DNA of 39,590 nt from Deltaproteobacteria bacterium. GTDB taxonomy: Bacteria > Desulfobacterota > Desulfuromonadia > Geobacterales > DSM-12255. The stretch is taken from assembly GCA_021849045.1 (NCBI GenBank), contig JAJZTK010000005.1:23879-63468 (forward strand), given 5' to 3'. A program made the position numbers and the translations under genes. Below are positions 15,707-23,660 of this stretch, piece by piece (the first letter of the stretch is position 1; each line of letters begins with the position of its first letter). The notes beneath the pieces were generated by a model that made no database searches, was not told the origin of the DNA, and saw only the letters and a list, made by a program, of their open reading frames with translations.

Positions 15707-17119
15707 ATGGGAAATTTACGCATAATGGTGGTTGACGATGAGGCGGTGATCCGCGAGGGGCTCCGCCGTACACTTGAAGGCGAAGGTTTTATGGTGGAGA
15801 CCAGTGCCAGCGGGCAATTGGCGTTGGAACGGCTTCTGGAGGTCGATTTCGATCTGGTGATTACCGATCTTAAGATGCCTGGCATGAGTGGCATGGAGGT
15901 TCTCGGTACCCTCCGGTCGCTTCGTCCCGACATACCAGTCATCATGATCACCGGGTACGCCATGGTGGAGACCGCAGTGGAGGCGATGAAACACGGAGCT
16001 GCGGACTACATTGCCAAGCCGTTCAAGCCGCAGGAGATTCTTGCCAAGGTGATCAGTGCCCTGGAAACGAGCACGACCAGTCTGGACGAGTCCTACCTGA
16101 CAAAAGAGCTAAAGGAGTCCCATGGCTTTGGCCTTTTCATTGGAGAGAGTCGGGAGATGCAGAAGGTTTACCGCCGCATCATGCAGGTCGCCCCGACGGA
16201 CAGCACGGTGCTGGTGACCGGCGATAGCGGAACCGGTAAGGAGTTGGTGGCCAAGGCCATCCACGCCAACAGCCAACGGCGGAACAATCCGTTTGTGGCG
16301 GTGGATTGTACGTCGCTGGTGGAAAACCTGTTGGAGAGCGAACTGTTCGGACATGTCAAAGGTTCATTCACCGGGGCGATTCAGACCAAGACCGGTCTGT
16401 TCAAGGTGGCAGACGGTGGTACGCTGTTTTTGGACGAAGTGGCCAACATCAGCCTGACCACCCAGGCAAAGCTGCTCAGGGTGCTGCAGCAACGGGAGGT
16501 TACCCCGATCGGCGGTACCAGCCCTATTCCCGTTGATATCCGTCTGGTGGCTGCAACAAACAGGAATTTGCGCGCCCTGGTGCAGGACGGAACATTTCGG
16601 GAAGATCTCTTCTTCCGGCTCAACATCATTCCCATCGAAATGCCGCTCTTGAGGAACCGCAGAGGGGACTTGCCGTTACTGGTACGGCACTTTCTGGTAA
16701 AATATGCAGAAGAGATGGGTAAGGAGGTCCGCGGACTCGCTCCCGATGCCATGACAGCCCTTGACCAGTACCCGTTTCCGGGTAACGTGCGGGAGTTGGA
16801 GAATATCATCCAGCGCGCCGTGGTCCTTGCTGAGGGGGAGATTATACGGCGCGCCGATCTGGAGCTTCTCGATGAGGACGCGACCCTTCCCCGTTCAGGC
16901 GACTACGTGCCGTATACGGCGGACCAGTTGAAGGAAAGCAAGCGACTTCTCAAGGAGCGGACCATTGAGCCCCTGGAAAAGGCTTTTGCTCTGCAGGCCT
17001 TGGAGCGGAATGACTGGAACATCACCAGGGCAGCCGAGGAAACCGGCATGCTGCGCCCCAATTTCCAGGCACTGATGAAGAAGCTCGGCATCTCGTCGCG
17101 GGGGTGCCAGAGCGTCTGA
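15707..17119 (+). CDS. bccR: NtrC-family sigma54-dependent response regulator (BccR-like)
   Basis: A 470-residue response regulator with three domains. The receiver (1-120) has the acidic pair D10-D11, phospho-acceptor D54 in VITDLKMP and K104. The AAA+ domain (about 142-375) has Walker A GDSGTGKE (172-179), Walker B GGTLFLDEV (237-245) and an R-finger region. The sigma54-contact loop reads GSFTGA (219-224) instead of the commoner GAFTGA. A Fis-like helix-turn-helix ends the protein (about 430-462). A GGGAG site precedes the ATG. It is divergent from the cbcBA operon, whose promoter is of sigma54 type. In G. sulfurreducens the activator BccR lies at this position and turns on cbcBA at low redox potential; the symbol rests on that synteny. 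No cognate kinase is in the window. Confidence 0.88.
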   Translation: MGNLRIMVVDDEAVIREGLRRTLEGEGFMVETSASGQLALERLLEVDFDLVITDLKMPGMSGMEVLGTLRSLRPDIPVIMITGYAMVETAVEAMKHGAADYIAKPFKPQEILAKVISALETSTTSLDESYLTKELKESHGFGLFIGESREMQKVYRRIMQVAPTDSTVLVTGDSGTGKELVAKAIHANSQRRNNPFVAVDCTSLVENLLESELFGHVKGSFTGAIQTKTGLFKVADGGTLFLDEVANISLTTQAKLLRVLQQREVTPIGGTSPIPVDIRLVAATNRNLRALVQDGTFREDLFFRLNIIPIEMPLLRNRRGDLPLLVRHFLVKYAEEMGKEVRGLAPDAMTALDQYPFPGNVRELENIIQRAVVLAEGEIIRRADLELLDEDATLPRSGDYVPYTADQLKESKRLLKERTIEPLEKAFALQALERNDWNITRAAEETGMLRPNFQALMKKLGISSRGCQSV

Positions 17120-17164
17120 ATACGATTCATGCTGCCGTTTTAAATACGCTCCAAATACGTAGCA

Positions 17165-17206
17165 CACAAAAGAAGCCCCCGGAGATCTCCGGGGGCTTCT
17201 TTTGTG
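17165..17206. terminator. Perfect 21-bp palindromic bidirectional terminator
   Basis: Arms 17165-17185 and 17186-17206 are exact inverted repeats with no unpaired centre, with GAAGCCCCCGGAGA at the core and A or T tracts outside. It separates the convergent regulator and ImcH-like genes and can work on both strands. Confidence 0.92.
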
Positions 17207-17234
17207 CTGGCTGTACGTCTTTTCGGGAAGCGGG

Positions 17235-18797
17235 TCAGTGCTTCTTGGCTTCACCGTGCTCAGCGGCTTTCCCCTCTCCGGGGACGTCGTGACCTTCTGC
17301 CATGTGACAGTCACTGCAGTTGGTCCTGTTTATTTCGTCGCCGATGTCCACCGGGTGGACAAAGTTCTTTGGTGTGGTACCGGCTGGGACGTTCTCCTGA
17401 ACCTGCTTCAGGATGGTATGACAGAGGTTGCAGTCCTTGGAGATGACTTTGCCTTCGGCATTCTTGTGCTTGCCGTCATGGCAGCGGAAGCAGCCCGGCG
17501 TATAGAAATGGCCGATGTGGTTCGGGTAGGTGCTCCATTTCACCTTCATGGCCGGGAAGAAGTTGCGCTCGTAAACATTCTTCACATGCTCCACTGCTTG
17601 ATTGATGGCAGCAGCTTTTTCCTGGGCGACTTTAGGATACTTCTTGGCGTAGTAGGCCGGAATTTCGCTGGCAATGGTGGCGAATCCTTCCTCTTTGGTC
17701 TTGTATGGACGGTTCAGAATCTCCACGGCTACCTTCTTGATATAGGGGAGCGATGGGTCAATATGGCCGGAGACGAAGTTCATATCCATCTCTTCCGCCG
17801 GTGAATGGTAGATATGGGTCGGCCTGTTGTGGCAGTCGGTGCAGTCCATGAGACGCTTCTTGCTGCTGGCAATCTGCTCCTTGGTGAGCGGGTTGTCGGT
17901 ACTCATGTATTCGGTGATCTTGCCGTCATTACCGCTAACGGCGATATACGGGATGTCCAGCCGCTTCGGATCGCGGGAGATGTAGTGAACTTCCCGGCCG
18001 ATATGCCAGTGGATGCCCATGGCGTTAGGAGTCTTGGGGGTACCGCCAATCCGGATCAACAGGTCAATTTCCCGCGGCGTGTTTTGCTCGTTGGGGGCGT
18101 AATGGTAAAAGTTTTTCTGGCGTCCGGCATAGAATTTTGCCGGCCAGTGGCAATGTTCGCAGGTATCCCGGGCCGGGCGCAGGTTTTCGATCGGCGTTTC
18201 AATGGTTTCCGGGTAGGTATGGAAGACTACGGCGTAGAGCTGCTTCATGCCGGAGATCTTTGCTTTCACGTACCAGGCAGCTCCGGGGCCGACGTGGCAC
18301 TCGACGCATTTTACCTTGGCATGGGGGGAGTTGCTCCAGGCGGTGTGCTCCGGAGTCATGACCGGATGGCAGAGCTCGCCGCAAAATGTGGTCGATTCGG
18401 TGAATTCGTACCCCTTAATGGCAGCAACTGCGACTATGACCACAAACACGGCGGTTGCTACAACGAAGAAAATAAAAAGATGCCGTCTGGCCGGTTCATT
18501 CAGGTCGAGGCGGGGAAACTTCGGGATCTCCTCTTCAAGAGAAACCATCCCCTCTATAACTGCCTGGCGTCGCTGGTTCCGTACCCGCCATGCCCCGATC
18601 GGTACCAGGAGAAGGCCGAAGATGAGCATTCCCGGGAAGATGAAATAGGTCATGATCCCCAGGTAGGCGTGTTCTACGCCGGTAATCACCTCAAGGGCGA
18701 CGAAGCCGATGATCAGGCCGGTTGCGGTCAACGCCAGGATCATGCCGACAAGGCTGATCAGGTTCCAGGCGTATCCTGCTGTTTTGCGGATTGCCAT
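17235..18797 (-). CDS. imcH: NapC/NirT-type heptaheme inner-membrane cytochrome (ImcH-like)
   Basis: A 520-residue menaquinol-oxidising cytochrome. Three TM helices (about 10-36, 46-68 and 107-128) precede a periplasmic NapC/NirT-like domain. Seven heme sites are seen: CGELCH at 139-144, which is CX3CH, then CVECH, CEHCH, CTDCH, CFRCH, CNLCH and CSDCH. The C-terminus is His- and Glu-rich. Length, three-TM layout and heme number fit ImcH of G. sulfurreducens, the quinone oxidase required for acceptors of high redox potential. It probably hands electrons to small periplasmic c7 cytochromes. An AAGGAG site lies seven bases before the ATG. It is a single gene convergent with the regulator. Another NapC/NirT-family paralogue remains possible, since I cannot run a phylogeny. 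Confidence 0.8.
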   Translation of the reverse strand: MAIRKTAGYAWNLISLVGMILALTATGLIIGFVALEVITGVEHAYLGIMTYFIFPGMLIFGLLLVPIGAWRVRNQRRQAVIEGMVSLEEEIPKFPRLDLNEPARRHLFIFFVVATAVFVVIVAVAAIKGYEFTESTTFCGELCHPVMTPEHTAWSNSPHAKVKCVECHVGPGAAWYVKAKISGMKQLYAVVFHTYPETIETPIENLRPARDTCEHCHWPAKFYAGRQKNFYHYAPNEQNTPREIDLLIRIGGTPKTPNAMGIHWHIGREVHYISRDPKRLDIPYIAVSGNDGKITEYMSTDNPLTKEQIASSKKRLMDCTDCHNRPTHIYHSPAEEMDMNFVSGHIDPSLPYIKKVAVEILNRPYKTKEEGFATIASEIPAYYAKKYPKVAQEKAAAINQAVEHVKNVYERNFFPAMKVKWSTYPNHIGHFYTPGCFRCHDGKHKNAEGKVISKDCNLCHTILKQVQENVPAGTTPKNFVHPVDIGDEINRTNCSDCHMAEGHDVPGEGKAAEHGEAKKH

Positions 18798-19395
18798 AAC
18801 TTCTCCTTCATTTGTAATCTAAAATAATCAGGATTCTGAATAAACAAGGAGACAATAACTACCCCAAATGAGCCATTTTGTCAAAAAATTTGGAGAAAAG
18901 TGTAACGGGATGTTTTTTGTTGCGCAATTCGGAAGAGGTGAGCTTAATCCGAACATATTGTTTTTCTGTGAATGTAAAAGAGATTGCTTTGTTGGATAGT
19001 TTTTGTAATTACAATTAAATTAAGGTGTTAGCTCTCAAGTGGTCTTGGCGGTCCGGCATGCCTTTCCCTTTGGTTGGACGGTGTCCTGGGGGGCGTTCTT
19101 CGCGGTACAACTTTTTATTGTAACAATGTTCTAAATTAGTATATAGATGTAATGGTGCATCAATCATCGTTTCCAGCTGAATCTGCTTGTTGAATTATCT
19201 GGGAACAATTCGCAATTCGTAGATTGATAAAATATCATATAGGTTTAAACTTCGTTGAACAAATTTGGGCATGCACTCTCTGGAAATACTTTCTTTTAAG
19301 CAGGGAACCAGAACCCGCTACGGTTATGACGCAAGAGGCAAGACCGCTCGTTAACCACCGAGCGTTCATTTGTGCAGTACTCCTTTGAGGTGCCG
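18798..19395. other. Long divergent intergenic region between imcH and the Cbc operon
   Basis: About 600 bases, mostly AT-rich, with a GC-rich island at about 19040-19115. It must contain the imcH promoter (leftward) and the promoter of the tetraheme operon (rightward), but I found no convincing sigma54 site and no clear sigma70 pair. A hairpin CGCTCG/CGAGCG (19345-19350 and 19359-19364) lies in the leader just ahead of the first gene. No supported gene is seen. Confidence 0.5.
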
Positions 19396-20013
19396 ATGAA
19401 GACGCAGAATCCTACTTGCCGCCTGCTGGTTCTTTTCACCGTGCTATTGGTGCTGTTTCTGTCTGCCACCCTGAGCACTGCGGCCAAGGAAAAGAACTTC
19501 GACCATTCTGGGAAACAATTTGCTACCGAAAAAACAGCAGCCGAACAACTCCGCACCTACGACATAAAGAGCCGACCGCCGGAGAAGAGCTATCCAGTGC
19601 CGCGCCCCCCCTTTTCCGACGATTTGGTCTTCCCCTGCACCCAGTGCCATGCCCGCTTGCAGCCTCCTAATGCGAAGCGCCGGGTCCTGACCGAGTGGCA
19701 CACTGATATCGTTCTGCATCACGCCGAAAGCCAACGCTGGTGTTTGGACTGCCACAACCTGAAAAACCGCGACAAGTTGCGACTGGTCTCCGGCGAACTG
19801 ATCGACTTTACCGAATCATATCGGTTGTGCGGCCAATGTCATGGTGACAAGTTCCGCGACTGGAAGGTTGGTGTCCATGGCAAAAGGACGGGCTACTGGA
19901 ACGGCGATAAGCAATACCTTCTCTGCGTCCACTGTCACAATCCGCACGACCCGAAGTTCAAACCGCTCAAACCTCTGCCGCCGCCGGAACGACCGGGCAA
20001 CACACGGCGCTGA
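19396..20013 (+). CDS. Exported tetraheme c-type cytochrome of a Cbc-type complex (copy 1)
   Basis: A 205-residue exported cytochrome. Residues 1-30 form a signal sequence; four CXXCH motifs follow (CTQCH, CLDCH, CGQCH and CVHCH), the last continuing as NPHDPKF, a pattern of NrfB/NapC-like and doubled-CXXCH cytochromes. I start it at the ATG at 19396 after GAGG rather than at the GTG at 19372. It heads an operon with an Fe-S protein and an NrfD-type membrane protein, the composition of the Geobacter Cbc4 and Cbc6 menaquinol oxidoreductases. It should be the periplasmic electron exit of that complex. Confidence 0.85.
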   Translation: MKTQNPTCRLLVLFTVLLVLFLSATLSTAAKEKNFDHSGKQFATEKTAAEQLRTYDIKSRPPEKSYPVPRPPFSDDLVFPCTQCHARLQPPNAKRRVLTEWHTDIVLHHAESQRWCLDCHNLKNRDKLRLVSGELIDFTESYRLCGQCHGDKFRDWKVGVHGKRTGYWNGDKQYLLCVHCHNPHDPKFKPLKPLPPPERPGNTRR

Positions 20014-20042
20014 TCGGAACCCGTTTCCGTGGAGTTGGATTC

Positions 20043-20969
20043 ATGTCAGATATTCAGAAGCGCGCTATGCACGTCCGGCAACAGTCACGCCGAAAGTTCC
20101 TGAAAGGTCTGGCCACCGGTGTAGGTTTTCTGCTGTTGCCAGGCAGGGATGCGTCGGCTTCGGTGTGGGAGGAGTTCTTCCAGAAACATTTTCGGGAACT
20201 CTCCAGAGATGAGGTCAAGAGCGTTATCGCCCGCCTTGAAAAGGAGTACAGTCGGCAGTATGGCAAACAGGTCACGGTCAAGACAACTCCGCCTATCGAG
20301 GGGGTTCTTTACGGCTACGGACTTGATCTTTCCCGCTGCATTGGCTGTCGGCGCTGCGTCTATGCCTGCGTGAAAGAGAACAATCAATCGCGCAGCCCGC
20401 AGATTCACTGGATCAGGGTCCTGGAGCTGGACAAGGAAAAAGGGGTCGATCTGTCGCATGCCGAACACTATTACAACCCTGTCGAGGTCCCTCAAAAGGG
20501 GCATTTCTATATGCCTGTCCAGTGTCAGCAATGTGAAAAACCGCCCTGCACCAAGGTCTGTCCGGTGCAAGCGACCTGGAAGGAGAACGATGGGATTGTC
20601 GTTGTCGATTACAACTGGTGCATCGGTTGCCGTTACTGCATGGCGGCCTGCCCCTATGGTGCCAGGCATTTCAACTGGACCAAGCCCGGCCTTCCGGCAA
20701 AAGAAATGAATCAGAACACCCACTACCTCGGCAATCGTCCACGCCCCAAAGGAGTGGTGGAAAAATGTACGTTCTGTATCCAGCGCACCCGTGAGCAGCC
20801 GGGCCGTTACCCTGCCTGCGAGGAGGCCTGCCCCGTCGGTGCCCGCAAGTTTGGCAACCTGCTTGATCCTGAGAGCGAAATGCGCTACCTGATTGAGAAC
20901 AAGAGGGTTTTTGTTTTTAAGGAAGATCTTAACACACAGCCAAAGTTCTACTATTTTTACGCGACCTGA
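20043..20969 (+). CDS. Four-cluster ferredoxin-like subunit with Tat signal (copy 1)
   Basis: A 308-residue periplasmic iron-sulfur protein of the DmsB/PsrB/HybA type. The N-terminus has a twin-arginine signal, SRRKFLKG, then a hydrophobic stretch. Sixteen cysteines form four [4Fe-4S] sites: CIGCRRCVYAC, CQQCEKPPCTKVCP, CIGCRYCMAACP, and CTFC with a late CEEACP. It should carry electrons between the NrfD-type membrane subunit and the tetraheme cytochrome. The ATG has a GGAG site; the gene follows the cytochrome by 29 bases and precedes the NrfD gene by 18. It carries about 50 extra residues between the signal and the first cluster compared with copy 2. Confidence 0.9.
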   Translation: MSDIQKRAMHVRQQSRRKFLKGLATGVGFLLLPGRDASASVWEEFFQKHFRELSRDEVKSVIARLEKEYSRQYGKQVTVKTTPPIEGVLYGYGLDLSRCIGCRRCVYACVKENNQSRSPQIHWIRVLELDKEKGVDLSHAEHYYNPVEVPQKGHFYMPVQCQQCEKPPCTKVCPVQATWKENDGIVVVDYNWCIGCRYCMAACPYGARHFNWTKPGLPAKEMNQNTHYLGNRPRPKGVVEKCTFCIQRTREQPGRYPACEEACPVGARKFGNLLDPESEMRYLIENKRVFVFKEDLNTQPKFYYFYAT

Positions 20970-20987
20970 CGGTACTCGGGGACAACT

Positions 20988-22280
20988 ATGAAAAATATCT
21001 GGTCCTTTTTTAAGGGTACGCTTGTGTTGGTTTCCAAGGGGAGCAAGCCTTACTATTGCTGGATTTTCTCCTTATTGGGATTGATGGCCGTTGGTGCCGC
21101 AGCGTATCTCCGTCAGTTGGATGAAGGTCTCGTTGTTACCGCCATGAGGGACCAGGTTTCCTGGGGCTTTTACATCTCCAACTTCACCTTCCTGGTTGGC
21201 GTGGCAGCGGCAGCAGTGCTGCTGGTGATCCCGGCGTATGTCTACCATTGGAAACCGATCAAAGAGATCGCCGTGCTGGGGGAACTGCTGGCCGTATCGG
21301 CAATCGTCATGTGTCTTCTTTTTGTGACCGTCGACATAGGTCGACCCGAGCGGTTCTGGCACCTTATCCCCCTGCTCGGCCGTCTCAACTTTCCCCAGTC
21401 GTTGCTTGCCTGGGACGTGGTGGTGCTCAATACCTATCTGACTCTCAACCTGACGATCGCGGTCTACATTCTTTACAATATCTACTACAAACGGGAGCCG
21501 AACAAGAATTTCACCACTCCGCTGCTGCTGTTCTCGATCCCGTCCGCCATCTCCATCCATACGGTTACGGCCTTTCTCTACAATGGACTTGGTGCCCGGC
21601 CTTTCTGGAACTCATCGATACTGGTGCCGCGTTTTCTCGCTTCCGCTTTCTGCTCCGGACCGGCATTCATGATCCTGATTTTTCTGCTGGTGCGCAAGTA
21701 CACCAGGTTCAGGATTGAAGATTCCGCCATCCAGAAGGTGGCCGAACTGATCGCCTACTCAATGTTCGTAAATCTTCTTCTCCTGGGAGCCGAGGTCTTC
21801 AAGGAGTACTATTCGGCGACGGTGCATCTGGCACCAATGGTTTACCTTTTTCAGGGGTTGCATGGGTATTCGGCGCTGGTCCCCTGGATCTGGACGGCGA
21901 TGGCCTTCAACATCACCGCCTTCCTGATCTTTCTGGTTCCCGGCACGCGCAGGAACAATGTGACCCTGGTTGTCGGCTGCTGCCTCGTGTTCATAGGGGT
22001 TTACATCGAAAAAGGGATGGGTCTGGTGATTCCCGGGTTTATTCCCGATGTTCTGCACGAGATTTACGAGTATGCGCCGACCGGCACCGAGATGCTGCTC
22101 TCCCTGGGCATCTGGGCCACCGGGCTCTTTGTCTTCACCATGCTGCTGCGGGTGGCCATTCCGATATTGAATGGTGATTTCCACGTTGCGGACGACGGGG
22201 TTGGCTTCTATATTGGCGATCAGTTGTTTATCGTTCAACAGAAGACTGAAGAGAGGGTGGATTCATCGGGAACAAGATGA
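20988..22280 (+). CDS. NrfD/PsrC-family membrane subunit (copy 1)
   Basis: A 430-residue integral membrane protein with about nine to ten TM helices, of the NrfD/PsrC quinone-binding family. Typical features are the SWGFYISNFTFLVGVAAAAV segment in helix 2 and DIGRPERFWH in the loop after helix 3. It should take electrons from menaquinol and pass them to the Fe-S subunit. It ends with a soluble tail of about 35 residues. It is the third gene of the first triad; 110 bases follow before the second cytochrome gene, room for a second promoter. Confidence 0.9.
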   Translation: MKNIWSFFKGTLVLVSKGSKPYYCWIFSLLGLMAVGAAAYLRQLDEGLVVTAMRDQVSWGFYISNFTFLVGVAAAAVLLVIPAYVYHWKPIKEIAVLGELLAVSAIVMCLLFVTVDIGRPERFWHLIPLLGRLNFPQSLLAWDVVVLNTYLTLNLTIAVYILYNIYYKREPNKNFTTPLLLFSIPSAISIHTVTAFLYNGLGARPFWNSSILVPRFLASAFCSGPAFMILIFLLVRKYTRFRIEDSAIQKVAELIAYSMFVNLLLLGAEVFKEYYSATVHLAPMVYLFQGLHGYSALVPWIWTAMAFNITAFLIFLVPGTRRNNVTLVVGCCLVFIGVYIEKGMGLVIPGFIPDVLHEIYEYAPTGTEMLLSLGIWATGLFVFTMLLRVAIPILNGDFHVADDGVGFYIGDQLFIVQQKTEERVDSSGTR

Positions 22281-22390
22281 ATTCGGGATGCGATTCTCGC
22301 GGCATGAGGTCAGCATAACCAACTCTCATAAGTTATCACTAATTTCTATCAAGCTATGGCTAAACCAATAAAGGCAAAGGAGACCTGAGA

Positions 22391-22888
22391 GTGAAAAATC
22401 ACGTATGGCGGCCACTATATGTGGTCATTGCATTCGTCGCCGCGATTCTGTTGTTTCGGTACTTCTATGTCCCCAAAGACTTCGGTTCAGGGGCGCGGGG
22501 CTTCATGTACGCCTTCCACCGGAAATCCAATGAAGAAGATTGGAAAAAACAGCCCGTGAAATATCGGGACACCGGCAAGCAGAAGATGCACGAATTTTGC
22601 GGCAAGTGCCACGGTAAAGAGGTTAAGGTTCGGAGCGAAGACCTGCACGGCGTCATCCCCTGTGAAAACTGCCACGGCCCGGCGTTCAGACATCCTGATG
22701 AGCCCAGGAAGCTGACCATCGACCGCAGTCGTGAACTTTGTCTGCGCTGTCATACCAGCCTGCCCTACACAACAAGTGAGCGCAAACGAATCCCCGGCAT
22801 TGATCCGAAAACACACAACGTTGGCTTGGAATGTGTTTTTTGTCACAACCCACACAACCCGAGACTGGCGGACAGGAGGGGACAATGA
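22391..22888 (+). CDS. Membrane-anchored tetraheme c-type cytochrome (copy 2)
   Basis: A 165-residue cytochrome held by an uncleaved N-terminal helix (about residues 8-26). It has four CXXCH motifs: CGKCH, CENCH, CLRCH and CVFCH, the last followed by NPHNPR as in copy 1. It starts at GTG after AAGGAG. Its stop overlaps the ATG of the next gene (ATGA). It is shorter than copy 1 and differs in anchoring, so the two cytochromes may contact different partners. It opens the second cytochrome / Fe-S / NrfD triad. Confidence 0.87.
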   Translation: MKNHVWRPLYVVIAFVAAILLFRYFYVPKDFGSGARGFMYAFHRKSNEEDWKKQPVKYRDTGKQKMHEFCGKCHGKEVKVRSEDLHGVIPCENCHGPAFRHPDEPRKLTIDRSRELCLRCHTSLPYTTSERKRIPGIDPKTHNVGLECVFCHNPHNPRLADRRGQ

Positions 22889-23658
22889 AGAGGCGAGATT
22901 TTATCAAGAATTGCATCGTGGTCATTGCCGGCGCCTCGGTCCCCCTCTCGGCCCTGGTAATGGTTGATCCCAAAAAGGTACTGGCCGCAAATCCCGAAAT
23001 ACAGTGGGCCTTCCTGATAGATACGACAAAGTGCGTTGGTTGCGGTTTCTGCGTCAAGGCGTGCAAGACTGAGAACGATATCCCCTTTAACGCCAATATC
23101 ACCCGCACCTGGGTGGAGCGCTATGTCTTCACCATGGATGACCAGCGCTATATCGACAGCCCGAAAGGGGCTCTCTACGGTTTCACCGATTCGCGGGTCG
23201 ACCTTGGCATGGGGGAATTCAAGGAGATTGATCCGCGCAATGTCGGTAAGGCATTTTTCGTCCCTAAACTCTGCAATCATTGTGCAACCCCTCCCTGCAC
23301 CCAGGTCTGTCCGGTCGGCGCCACCTACAAGACCGATGACGGTGTGGTCCTTGTTGACAGGACCTGGTGCATAGGGTGCGGCTACTGCATCATGGCCTGC
23401 CCCTACGCTGCACGTTATTTCCATCCCACGCTCAAGGTCGCCGACAAATGCACCTTCTGCTATCACCGCATCACCAAAGGGCTGGAAACGGCCTGCGTCA
23501 ACGCCTGTCCCTTCGGTGCACGCAAGATGTGCAATATCCACGATACCAACGACCGGAACACCCAGGTCATCCTGAGAGAACGGGTCGGGGTCCTTAAGGA
23601 TGATTTCGGAACCAAGCCTCAGGCCTTCTACATAGGTCTTGCCCAGGAGGTGCGCTAG
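22885..23658 (+). CDS. Four-cluster ferredoxin-like subunit with Tat-like signal (copy 2)
   Basis: A 257-residue iron-sulfur protein with a Tat-like start KRRDFIKN and a hydrophobic segment, then four [4Fe-4S] sites: CVGCGFCVKAC, CNHCATPPCTQVCP, CIGCGYCIMACP, and CTFC with a late CVNACP. It is related to the protein at 20043 but shorter. The ATG at 22885 lies after GGAGGGG and overlaps the stop of the cytochrome gene; the longer frame from 22831 is only read-through. It should link the NrfD subunit at 23661 to the tetraheme cytochrome at 22391. Confidence 0.9.
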   Translation: MKRRDFIKNCIVVIAGASVPLSALVMVDPKKVLAANPEIQWAFLIDTTKCVGCGFCVKACKTENDIPFNANITRTWVERYVFTMDDQRYIDSPKGALYGFTDSRVDLGMGEFKEIDPRNVGKAFFVPKLCNHCATPPCTQVCPVGATYKTDDGVVLVDRTWCIGCGYCIMACPYAARYFHPTLKVADKCTFCYHRITKGLETACVNACPFGARKMCNIHDTNDRNTQVILRERVGVLKDDFGTKPQAFYIGLAQEVR

Positions 23659-23660
23659 CC

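Noticed and set aside
19290..19365. Possible GEMM (c-di-GMP or cGAMP) riboswitch ahead of the tetraheme cytochrome operon
   Set aside because: GACGCAAG at 19328-19335 recalls the GEMM signature GACGCAAAGCC, and such riboswitches do occur ahead of Geobacter cytochrome genes. But the paired GGGCAAACC strand, the GNRA tetraloop and the closing helix are missing.
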